Source: an uncultured Dehalococcoidia bacterium (GTDB lineage: Bacteria; Chloroflexota; Dehalococcoidia; Dehalococcoidales; UBA3254). From it: a DNA stretch of 6,306 nucleotides. Both the position numbers and the translations under genes were made by a program. Below are positions 1 to 5,705 of this stretch, piece after piece (within the stretch, counting starts at the first letter, position 1; the number at the start of each line of letters is the position of its first letter). The stretch is from assembly GCA_903890885.1 (NCBI GenBank), contig CAITCX010000327.1, positions 1-6,306 of the forward strand, written 5' to 3'. The notes beneath the pieces were generated by a model. That model was given only the letters and a program-made list of their open reading frames with translations. It was not told the DNA's origin and did no database searches.

Positions 1-1
1 C

Positions 2-298
2 CAGCATCAAGTTTATTTTTTCTACTTGCGGGTGGAAGATGAGATTGCCCGGGTGGAGATCCCTGAATGGATTGCTACACGGCCGGATTTACTGGAATTG
101 ACCCATTCTTTAGTGCTTGATCAGTGCCAAAGGGGACAGGGCTATCCAGTGGTTTTGAGCGAATCACATGAGCAGGCGGTAGTAACAGGCGCCGACCGCG
201 AGTTATTCTGGGGCTTGGTAGAAGAAGCCCTGGTGGAACAAAAGTTGCCTGACCAGATTTCTACAAAGAGCCGCAGCAAACGCACCAGATGGGTGTAA
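2..298 (+). CDS. nurA: NurA-family 5'-3' nuclease, C-terminal part (5' end outside window)
   Basis: The frame is open from the left edge, so the gene begins outside the window; only about 98 C-terminal residues are visible. They match the end of the NurA domain: an aromatic strand (HQVYFFYLR), then EIARVEIPEWIA, a helix with LDQCQRGQGYP, and the conserved SHEQAVV motif with its His at nt 167-169, followed by DREL. In NurA nucleases this late His belongs to the Mn-dependent active site together with acidic residues, which here lie off the window. Family role: NurA is an endo/exonuclease that works with the HerA translocase in DNA end processing, in the cytoplasm on the chromosome. The herA-type gene lies downstream on the same strand, which supports the call. 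The last 15 or so residues are basic and look like an unstructured tail. A TTG at 26 could start a shorter ORF, but homology continues upstream of it, so it is internal. Confidence 0.82.
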   Translation, partial: QHQVYFFYLRVEDEIARVEIPEWIATRPDLLELTHSLVLDQCQRGQGYPVVLSESHEQAVVTGADRELFWGLVEEALVEQKLPDQISTKSRSKRTRWV

Positions 299-332
299 GG
301 GTGAAAATTCGAAACCGGACAGAAATTTACAG

Positions 333-1163
333 ATGAAAAATAGGAATCTAACTTTTATTTTTCTCATCATGGTCTGTGGGGTGCTGCTTTCAGCTTCCGG
401 CTGTGAAATGTTGCTGAAGGAGTTGCAGAATCATAACTATATTTACGAGAATGGGGCAGTGTTAGTGGACGGCAGAGATGAACCGATCCGCTTGAAAAAT
501 AATCCGGAAGCGGTCGACGTCACTTTTAAAGAGGTACTGACCTTCATACGGTTAGATACTACAGACCTGCGAGAATATATAGACCGCGGTAATCCGAATG
601 GGGCAGTCCCCTTTGTCTGCAGCGATTTTGCTGAGACTGTACATAATAATGCTGAGACTGCTGGCATTCGGGCAGGTTACGTGAGTATCGATTGGGCAGA
701 GGGGGGAATCGGTCACGCTATTGATGCTTTTGAGACTACCGATTTAGGCCCGGTTTATTTCGATTGTACTGGCAAGAGCCTTTTTAGTCAGGTTGAGGAA
801 AATGATTCCAAAATAGCTATGGGAAGTTGGGATAAGGTAGCCTATCTCGAGTTGGGGAAAAAATACGGCGCCATCGGGTTGGAATATGCCAAATCACCGG
901 ATTACGCCTTCTTTGAGGAGTACGATCAGAAATGGGGGGAGTACAAACAACTGTTGGGTTCATATAACTCACAAGTAAAACTTTATAATCAGGAAATTGA
1001 AGGAAAGGTTTTTCACAGGGACACTGCGGACTACCAGCGTATTCAATTATGGGAACAGGAATTGATTACCAAGGAAAATGCCCTGGATAAATTAGTACTT
1101 GAAATAGGCGATTCCCGATATAGACCATTGGGTATAGTCTCAAACTTTGAAATTCACTGGTAA
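333..1163 (+). CDS. Transglutaminase-like (Cys-His-Asp) lipoprotein
   Basis: This 276-residue protein has a lipoprotein signal peptide: basic residues 2-5, a hydrophobic stretch at 6-20, and a lipobox ending ASG-C with the lipidated Cys at 24. It should therefore be anchored on the outer face of the membrane. The core resembles bacterial transglutaminase-like cysteine proteinases. Cys96 lies in FVCSDFAETVHNNAE at the head of a helix, His128 in GHAIDAFE, and Asp144 in VYFDCTG, in the order and spacing expected for the triad. Residues about 195-262 are charged and helical (LYNQEIEGK region), possibly a short coiled coil. Substrate is unknown; it could cleave or crosslink a peptide, or bind without catalysis. 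The ATG at 333 is the only start that keeps the signal peptide, but its Shine-Dalgarno is weak. It starts 34 bases after nurA and is followed by a 100-base gap. The fold call is fairly safe; the function is not. Confidence 0.72.
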   Translation: MKNRNLTFIFLIMVCGVLLSASGCEMLLKELQNHNYIYENGAVLVDGRDEPIRLKNNPEAVDVTFKEVLTFIRLDTTDLREYIDRGNPNGAVPFVCSDFAETVHNNAETAGIRAGYVSIDWAEGGIGHAIDAFETTDLGPVYFDCTGKSLFSQVEENDSKIAMGSWDKVAYLELGKKYGAIGLEYAKSPDYAFFEEYDQKWGEYKQLLGSYNSQVKLYNQEIEGKVFHRDTADYQRIQLWEQELITKENALDKLVLEIGDSRYRPLGIVSNFEIHW

Positions 1164-1263
1164 CAATAGCAAAAAACAGAGGCCAAAATACAAAATAAAC
1201 GGCCAGAATAAAATAAGGTTTAAGAAACGAAATTTGCAATTGAATGCTCAATCGAGGTGTGAA
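1164..1263 (+). other. A+T-rich gap with small direct and inverted repeats
   Basis: This 100-base stretch between the lipoprotein stop and the HAS-type gene is A-rich on the + strand. Two imperfect copies of a motif beginning GGCCA(A/G)AATA lie at 1181-1198 and 1201-1216, spaced 20 bases apart. A short perfect inverted repeat, ATTGA-ATGC-TCAAT, occupies 1239-1252 just ahead of the ribosome binding site GAGGTG at 1254-1259. I find no convincing -35/-10 pair and no terminator with a T-run. The following reading frame stays open through this gap back to a TTG at 1147. The resulting 39 extra residues would be Lys/Asn/Gln-rich and unlike the conserved domain, so I treat the gap as noncoding. Confidence 0.4.
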
Positions 1264-1893
1264 ATGGGTGAAGAGCAAAGGGTTGGAGAAGTAATTGAAG
1301 CCTGCACTACGGATTTTACCGCTCAGTGCTATGAACTGTATCAGACGCCTCCTTTAGGAAGTCTGGTTAAAACCCGTTTTGAAGCCCAGGGTGCTGACTC
1401 TCAGGATGCCTGGCTGTATGGGATTGTTTATAAGGCAGAGACAGCCTCAGGCGATTCCGGCCGGCGTCCTATCGCCCGGGGAAGAAATGAACAGGACGAG
1501 GATGAGATTTACCGCGCCAGCCCGCAACTATTGAAGCTGCTGAAGAGTGATTTTTCTGGACTGGTAGTAGGATATAAATCCGGTGGACAAATCTTCCGGT
1601 ATCTTCCGCCCAGACCTGCCCGTATTCACGGTTTCGTGAACTTATGCACTGATGAAGAGGTCAAGCAATTCAGCCGCACCTTCGATTTTTTAAACATCCT
1701 CTTGAAATCCAGACTAGAAATATCAGTAGAGGAATTGGTGGGGGCTGCTCTGCGCAGAATGGGGCAGGTATATGGGCCTGAAAAACACTCTTTTATGGTT
1801 CTGGCTGGAAAAGAGCTGGCGACGCTGCTGAGTGCTGATTATGCTCAATTAAAAACTATCCTGAAAGGATTGAAAAATGATGCAAAACAGTGA
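1264..1893 (+). CDS. HAS-barrel-type HerA-associated protein
   Basis: This 209-residue soluble protein resembles the conserved family encoded next to HerA/NurA in several bacterial phyla, whose N-terminal half is a small beta-barrel (HAS, HerA-ATP synthase barrel). Visible landmarks are the barrel-like start GEVIEACTTDFTAQCYELY (8-26), LGSLVKTRF (31-39), LYGIVYKAET (51-60) and GRRPIARG (66-73). Then come PQLLKLLKSDFSGLVVGY (87-104), LPPRPARIHGFV (114-125) and a helical C-terminal half ending in KELATLLSADYAQLKTIL. I place the start at ATG 1264 because GAGGTG lies 4 bases upstream and the conserved domain begins there; an in-frame TTG at 1147 would add 39 low-complexity residues. No nuclease or ATPase motif is visible. 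The gene's last 17 bases overlap the start of the HerA gene, so the two are probably translationally coupled and their products act together. Partner role in the HerA-NurA complex is inference. Confidence 0.68.
   Translation: MGEEQRVGEVIEACTTDFTAQCYELYQTPPLGSLVKTRFEAQGADSQDAWLYGIVYKAETASGDSGRRPIARGRNEQDEDEIYRASPQLLKLLKSDFSGLVVGYKSGGQIFRYLPPRPARIHGFVNLCTDEEVKQFSRTFDFLNILLKSRLEISVEELVGAALRRMGQVYGPEKHSFMVLAGKELATLLSADYAQLKTILKGLKNDAKQ
1864..1869 (+). promoter_or_regulatory. Ribosome binding site of herA inside the upstream gene
   Basis: AAAGGA lies 7 bases before ATG 1877 and within the coding sequence of the HAS-type gene. It favours the first ATG of the ATG-ATG pair at 1877/1880 and supports coupled translation of the two proteins. 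Confidence 0.6.
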
Positions 1894-3517
1894 AAATACT
1901 TTATTTGGGAACAAGCTGGGGGTAGTTGTTGCGGGTTCACTTACACACGGCATCGATGTGAGGCTGGATGGTGCCGCTTCGGTTGAGGACATGGCGGTAG
2001 GTCGCTATGTGACCATAAAAGGCCAAAAACGGCGTTTTTTCGGGATGATAACCGATGTCACACTGGGTGTGGTAGATGAGCAGATCAACGTATCGCCATC
2101 AGACGCTTCCGACCCTTTTCTATCCGAAGTGCTTTCAGGCACCAGCACTTTTGGTACACTGCATGTCTTGCCAATGCTGACTATCGGGGCAGGAGTAGTT
2201 GGGGCCGAAGATGCTCCGCAACCGGTCAAGACCATTCCAAGTCATTTTTCGCCCGTAGAAGTATCCTCTCAAAGGGACGTCGAATTGGTTTTTGGCAAAG
2301 AAGACGAAGAGAAGTTTTTCATCGGCACTCCGCTGGATATGGAGACCAAGATTTGTCTGAATTTGGCTGAATTTGTGAAGCGCTCCAACGGCATATTTGG
2401 AAAGAGCGGTACCGGGAAAACTTTTTTAACCCGTATGCTGCTGATTGGGATGATGCAGAAAAGCTCCGCCGTCAATCTGGTTTTCGATATGCACAGCGAG
2501 TACGGCTGGGAAGGTCAAAGTGAAAACGGTTACAAGGTCAAAGCTCTCAAGCAATTGTTTCCGGACAAAGTGGCGGTTTTTACTTTAGATGAGGAGAGCA
2601 GCCGCCGCCGCAAAGTCAGCACTGACGCCGTGGTGCGTATTGGATACGACGAGATTGAACCGGAAGATATCGCTCTTTTACGTCAAACACTTAATCTGAC
2701 TGAAGCCGCTGTTCAGGCAGCCTATCAACTAGCCCGGCGATACAGTGGAAGAAAGTGGATCCAGACCTGCTTGACACTGGAGAATACGGAAGAAACCAGG
2801 AATGTTCTTGAGAGCCTGCATATTCATGAGGCTACTTTTGGTAATTTGCGCCGAGGGTTAGAATCTATCAAACGTCTGGCGTTTCTATCTGAAAAGAGCG
2901 GGGAAAACGCAGTTGACCGTATTCTAAAATATCTAGACAGCGGTATGAATGTGGTTTTGGAATTCGGGCGTTATACCGATCTAACGGCTTATATTCTGGT
3001 AGCTAACCTGCTGTCCAGGCGAATCTATGACCAGTACCGTGAGAGAACGGAGAAGGCTCTAGGAGAAAATGCCAAACCGCCCAAGGCTCTGGTTATAACA
3101 ATAGAAGAGGCCCACAAGTTTCTGAATCCCGCTGTAGCTAATCAGACCATTTTCGGCACAATCGCCCGTGAAATGAGGAAGTTTAACGTAACCTTGTTGA
3201 TAATAGATCAACGTCCCAGCGGAATTGATGAAGAGGTCATGTCGCAGATCGGCACCAAGATTACCTGTCTGCTGGATAATGAACGGGATATAGACGCTGT
3301 CCTGACAGGTGTATCAGGTAAGAACGAGTTACGTTCAGTGTTGTCCAGGCTAGAGGCCAAGCAGCAGGTCTTAATCTTTGGACATTCTGTGCCGATGCCA
3401 GTTGTGGTACGGACGCGACAATATGGCTCGGCGGAGTCTTTAAAAAGCTTTGGTTGGCTTGGGGGAGCAGAGAAAAGTAAACAGGTTGAAAAAGATATCG
3501 AAGATCTGTGGAAGTAA
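1877..3517 (+). CDS. herA: HerA-family (DUF87) hexameric DNA translocase ATPase
   Basis: This 546-residue protein has the full HerA layout. An N-terminal HAS barrel covers about 10-110 (start FGNKLGVVVAGS, then VGRYVTIKG and RFFGMITDV). The RecA/FtsK-like ATPase follows, with Walker A GKSGTGKT at 175-182 (Lys181), the LVFDMHSEYGW strand at 201-211, and an inserted helical segment at about 260-340. The Walker B region is ALVITIEEAHKF at 404-415, and the conserved IDQRPSGID element lies at 443-451. The last part (VLIFGHSVPMPVVVRTR, 498-514) is the closing beta hairpin typical of the family. Family role: an ATP-driven hexameric ring that moves on duplex DNA and activates NurA for end resection. 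The nurA tail two genes upstream fits this. Walker B carries Glu410-Glu411 where many P-loop ATPases have Asp-Glu. The start is ATG 1877, backed by AAAGGA 7 bases upstream; the gene overlaps the upstream HAS-type gene by 17 bases. Length is normal and the gene is intact. Confidence 0.9.
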   Translation: MMQNSENTLFGNKLGVVVAGSLTHGIDVRLDGAASVEDMAVGRYVTIKGQKRRFFGMITDVTLGVVDEQINVSPSDASDPFLSEVLSGTSTFGTLHVLPMLTIGAGVVGAEDAPQPVKTIPSHFSPVEVSSQRDVELVFGKEDEEKFFIGTPLDMETKICLNLAEFVKRSNGIFGKSGTGKTFLTRMLLIGMMQKSSAVNLVFDMHSEYGWEGQSENGYKVKALKQLFPDKVAVFTLDEESSRRRKVSTDAVVRIGYDEIEPEDIALLRQTLNLTEAAVQAAYQLARRYSGRKWIQTCLTLENTEETRNVLESLHIHEATFGNLRRGLESIKRLAFLSEKSGENAVDRILKYLDSGMNVVLEFGRYTDLTAYILVANLLSRRIYDQYRERTEKALGENAKPPKALVITIEEAHKFLNPAVANQTIFGTIAREMRKFNVTLLIIDQRPSGIDEEVMSQIGTKITCLLDNERDIDAVLTGVSGKNELRSVLSRLEAKQQVLIFGHSVPMPVVVRTRQYGSAESLKSFGWLGGAEKSKQVEKDIEDLWK

Positions 3518-3549
3518 ACCATTATGATAAATAAGTGGGGTTATCAAGG

Positions 3550-4068
3550 ATGAAAACCATTTTATCCCGGCAGAATATTTTGCATTTGATAGAGCAAAAA
3601 CCGCCTCTGGTAGCAGATTATATCAAACTGGAAGACCAGGTACAGCCTAACGGCTTCGATTTGACCCTGCGAGATGTAGCAGCAATGCAGTCCGGCGGAT
3701 GCATAGCCGTCTCTAACGCTCAGCGTCAGATTTCCAACCTTAATCTTCTGGCTTTTGATAAGGACCAGTATCTTGATTTAGCGCCTGGTTCTTACGTAAT
3801 CACCTTCAATGAAATCGTTAATTTACCAAAAAATGTAATGGCGCTGGGGGCTCCCCGTTCAAGCCTCCTGCGCTGCGGCGTAACTGTCCATATGGCGGTC
3901 TGGGATGCCGGTTATTCCGGCCGTTCCCAGTCTCTTATGGTCGTCCTAAATCCGGCGGGATTTCGCATCCAGCGATTTGCCAGGGTGGCCCAACTGGTAT
4001 TTATAGAGCTGGCTGAAGAAACGGAAGGCTACTCAGGTATTTATCAAGGCGAGAACATTTCACGCTAA
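3550..4068 (+). CDS. dut: Archaeal-type dUTPase (dCTP deaminase/dUTPase superfamily)
   Basis: This 172-residue protein belongs to the trimeric dUTPase/dCTP deaminase fold and fits best the archaeal-type dUTPase subfamily, which hydrolyses dUTP to dUMP and pyrophosphate. Landmarks: VQPNGFDLTLR at 31-41, PRSSLLR at 102-108 (phosphate-binding Ser/Arg motif), VWDAGYSGRS at 117-126 with Asp119 as the likely general base, ARVAQLVF at 144-151, and a C-terminal YSGIYQGENI at 161-170. dCTP deaminases carry a catalytic Glu on the strand after the Asp motif. Here residues 120-133 contain no Glu (the equivalent site is hydrophobic, about Val131), so deamination is unlikely and dUTPase is preferred over dcd. 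I chose ATG 3550, giving MKTILSRQNI as in relatives, over an in-frame GTG at 3535 that lacks a ribosome binding site; GTGGGG at 3535-3540 can serve the ATG. It follows herA by 32 bases and may be cotranscribed. Automated annotation may label it dCTP deaminase. Confidence 0.8.
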   Translation: MKTILSRQNILHLIEQKPPLVADYIKLEDQVQPNGFDLTLRDVAAMQSGGCIAVSNAQRQISNLNLLAFDKDQYLDLAPGSYVITFNEIVNLPKNVMALGAPRSSLLRCGVTVHMAVWDAGYSGRSQSLMVVLNPAGFRIQRFARVAQLVFIELAEETEGYSGIYQGENISR

Positions 4069-4094
4069 GACTACGTTAAAAGGACCCTTTAGCG
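4063..4094 (+). terminator. Possible hairpin at the end of the dUTPase gene
   Basis: CGTT(A)AAAG / CTTTAGCG can pair at 4074-4094 (8 pairs with one bulged A and one wobble, GACC loop). The alternative outer pair CGCTAA (4063-4068, including the stop codon) and TTAGCG (4089-4094) shares the same right arm. No T-run follows, so it is not a textbook intrinsic terminator. It may still end or attenuate the left transcript ahead of the promoter at 4109-4137. Confidence 0.3.
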
Positions 4095-4108
4095 CCAGGA
4101 TATTTCCA

Positions 4109-4137
4109 TGTATTTTGTTGACAGGTAGTGATATAAT
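4109..4137 (+). promoter_or_regulatory. Extended -10 promoter for the PlsY-like gene
   Basis: A perfect extended -10 element TGA-TATAAT spans 4129-4137, with transcription expected to begin near 4143-4145. A perfect TTGACA is also present at 4118-4123, but only 8 bases separate it from TATAAT, too close to pair with it. At a 17-base spacing it would face CATAAA (4141-4146), a weaker -10. The extended -10 is the better reading. It leaves a leader of roughly 70 bases before the GTG start at 4213, within which GAAAGCTTTC (4185-4194) is a perfect 10-base palindrome. Confidence 0.6.
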
Positions 4138-4198
4138 AGGCATAAAATAGACACGTTAACATAATATTAGCGATGGTTAAGGAAGAAAGCTTTCATTT

Positions 4199-4206
4199 TA
4201 AGGAGG
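4199..4206 (+). promoter_or_regulatory. Strong ribosome binding site deciding the GTG start
   Basis: TAAGGAGG is a near-perfect Shine-Dalgarno sequence placed 6 bases before GTG 4213. It fixes that codon as the start of the PlsY-like gene and is by far the strongest such site in the window. Confidence 0.85.
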
Positions 4207-4212
4207 CAAAAA

Positions 4213-4782
4213 GTGTTTTTGGCTCTGGCGTGTATAGTGATGGCTTACCTGATCGGCTCAGTCCCAGCTGCTTGTATTATATCTTACATCTTCGCCGGGA
4301 TTGACATGCGGGGCGAACCCGACGGACGTATTAGCGCCGCCGAGGTGCATAGCAAACTAGGTGTGTTTCCTTTTGCTTTGACGGTTATTTTGGATATCTT
4401 GATTTCGGCGATCGCGGTTATACTAGCTAAAGTTGTGACCGGTTCAACCAATGTAATGATGATGGCCGGTTTCGCCGCAGTGATAGGGCATAACTGGTCT
4501 CTATTAATTAAATTCAAAGGTGGGCTGGGGGCTACCGCTATCGCCGGTGTGTTGTTTGTGCTTATTGCCTGGCAGATGTTGTATGTTCTAGTGATTGCTG
4601 CCCTGATCATGGTATTCAGCCATAAAACAAGTCTCAGTACCGTGGTTGGCGTAGGAAGTTCTCCGCTTATAATCTGGGTTCAGAATGGTTTCAGCGCGCT
4701 GGTTTTCTTCCCTATTATGCTTTTGTCGCTGATGCTTTTGAAGAAATATCAGGTTGCACGCGAAACGAGCGTCGCCGGTTAG
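4213..4782 (+). CDS. PlsY-family membrane protein, divergent (acyltransferase function doubtful)
   Basis: This 189-residue, very hydrophobic protein has about five to six membrane segments (roughly 2-28, 51-74, 78-98, 106-134, 141-157 and 160-176). It aligns by eye with PlsY, which transfers acyl groups from acyl-phosphate to glycerol-3-phosphate in the first step of phospholipid synthesis. Shared features are the opening YLIGSVPAA (12-20), the GHNW at 92-95 and KFKGGLGAT at 100-108, and the length is close to normal (about 190-210). The active-site signatures are degraded. The usual GSGN.GATN region reads DGRISAAEV (37-45), the GGKG loop is GGLG (103-106), and the C-terminal HHxNIxR-type motif is replaced by KKYQVARET (177-185). 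It may be a paralogue with another substrate or a non-catalytic protein. GTG start with a strong ribosome binding site; own promoter upstream. It converges with the lipid kinase gene, overlapping it by 4 bases. Confidence 0.65.
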   Translation: MFLALACIVMAYLIGSVPAACIISYIFAGIDMRGEPDGRISAAEVHSKLGVFPFALTVILDILISAIAVILAKVVTGSTNVMMMAGFAAVIGHNWSLLIKFKGGLGATAIAGVLFVLIAWQMLYVLVIAALIMVFSHKTSLSTVVGVGSSPLIIWVQNGFSALVFFPIMLLSLMLLKKYQVARETSVAG

Positions 4783-5696
4783 ACCAGTACTGTCAGAGCT
4801 TTAGGTAGAAGGGAAAAAGACACCGGACCCTCTCCCAGAATTTCTCCGTCGGCGTGCAGCAGAAACCTTTGTTTAGATTTTATGACAATTCGTTTGTCTT
4901 TGATAAGCCTGATCTTGGGAAGCGAAAGATGAGTACCGGCATAAACTTTCTTAAGGTTTTGCAATAGTTCGATTTTTCCAAAGTTACCGATTATTACCAT
5001 ATCCAGCAAAGCATCATCCAGTTTAGCCTCGGGTGCTATTAACATCCCGCCACCGAAATACCGGCCGTTAGCCACCACCAGGCTCAGTATTCTGGCTTTT
5101 TGTTCAGGCTGATCGCCCGCTTTGAAAGAGATTTCTTTGTTGCGGTAGAAAAGGAAGGACCGAATTAAGCCAGCCAGATAAGGTAATGTTCCGCCGAAGT
5201 ACTTGGGAAACTTTTCAGTAGCTTCTACAACTGTCGCATCGAAGCCTATACCCGCAGAGTTGATAAAATAGCGTTTGAGGGTCCGACCAATATTCTGGTA
5301 TTCAACCAGGCCGACATCCAGCCTGATTTCTCTGGGGTTTGCGAGTATGTTACAGGCCTGATTATAATCGTGTGGAATTCCGATAGATCTGGAGAGGTCA
5401 CCGCCGGTTCCGGTGCAGATAATGCCGAGGGAGGTTGGATCCGGACTGACTTTTTGCATAATTCCATTGGCTACCTCATGTATGGTGCCATCACCACCCA
5501 CTGCAATAAGGTACCTGTAGCCTTTTTCACTGGCGGTTCTGGCCAGTTCAATGGCATGACCTTTTCCCTCGGTAAATTGGAAATCGAAAGGTAGCCCCAC
5601 CTTTTTAAGCAGACTGTTTATGCCAGGCCATTTGCGATGAGTGGAGTTGGCTCCAGCTGCCGGATTAACTATTACGTTAGCGAACAGTTTTGTCAA
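4779..5696 (-). CDS. dagK: Diacylglycerol kinase family lipid kinase (YegS/DagK type)
   Basis: This 305-residue protein has the usual length and motif order of soluble bacterial diacylglycerol/lipid kinases: VNPAAG at 10-15, the nucleotide-binding VGGDGTIHEVANGI at 66-79 and GTGGDLSRSIGIP at 96-108. These are followed by the second-domain motifs SAGIGFDATV at 147-156, NGRYFGGGM at 210-218 with IAPEAKLDD, and HADGE at 281-285. The family phosphorylates diacylglycerol (or a related lipid) with ATP at the membrane surface, giving phosphatidic acid; the exact substrate cannot be read from sequence. One variation: the common GT.ND motif has Gly in place of Asn (Gly99). The start is TTG 5696, giving MTKLFANVIVNPAAG. 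It is preceded by AAGGGG only 3 bases upstream, and no ATG or GTG fits. It lies 9 bases after the dCMP deaminase gene, in one operon. Its stop overlaps the stop of the convergent PlsY-like gene. Confidence 0.85.
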   Translation of the reverse strand: MTKLFANVIVNPAAGANSTHRKWPGINSLLKKVGLPFDFQFTEGKGHAIELARTASEKGYRYLIAVGGDGTIHEVANGIMQKVSPDPTSLGIICTGTGGDLSRSIGIPHDYNQACNILANPREIRLDVGLVEYQNIGRTLKRYFINSAGIGFDATVVEATEKFPKYFGGTLPYLAGLIRSFLFYRNKEISFKAGDQPEQKARILSLVVANGRYFGGGMLIAPEAKLDDALLDMVIIGNFGKIELLQNLKKVYAGTHLSLPKIRLIKDKRIVIKSKQRFLLHADGEILGEGPVSFSLLPKALTVLV

Positions 5697-5705
5697 AATC
5701 CCCTT

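Noticed and set aside
1147..1263. N-terminal extension of the HAS-type protein from TTG 1147
   Set aside because: It lacks a ribosome binding site, overlaps the lipoprotein gene, and adds 39 Lys/Asn/Gln-rich residues; ATG 1264 has GAGGTG upstream and matches the domain start.
3208..3522. - strand ORF opposite the end of herA
   Set aside because: Its Ser/Thr/Arg-rich composition is typical of an antisense shadow, and it covers conserved HerA motifs on the other strand.
3535..3549. GTG 3535 as the dUTPase start
   Set aside because: No Shine-Dalgarno precedes it, and the five extra residues are not family-like; ATG 3550 gives the usual N-terminus.
4173..4320. Small + strand frame from ATG 4173 overlapping the PlsY-like gene
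   Set aside because: No ribosome binding site precedes ATG 4173, and the strong TAAGGAGG clearly serves GTG 4213 in a different frame.
5370..5594. + strand ORF opposite the lipid kinase gene
   Set aside because: It is a shadow of the well-supported kinase frame, with no ribosome binding site or recognisable protein family.
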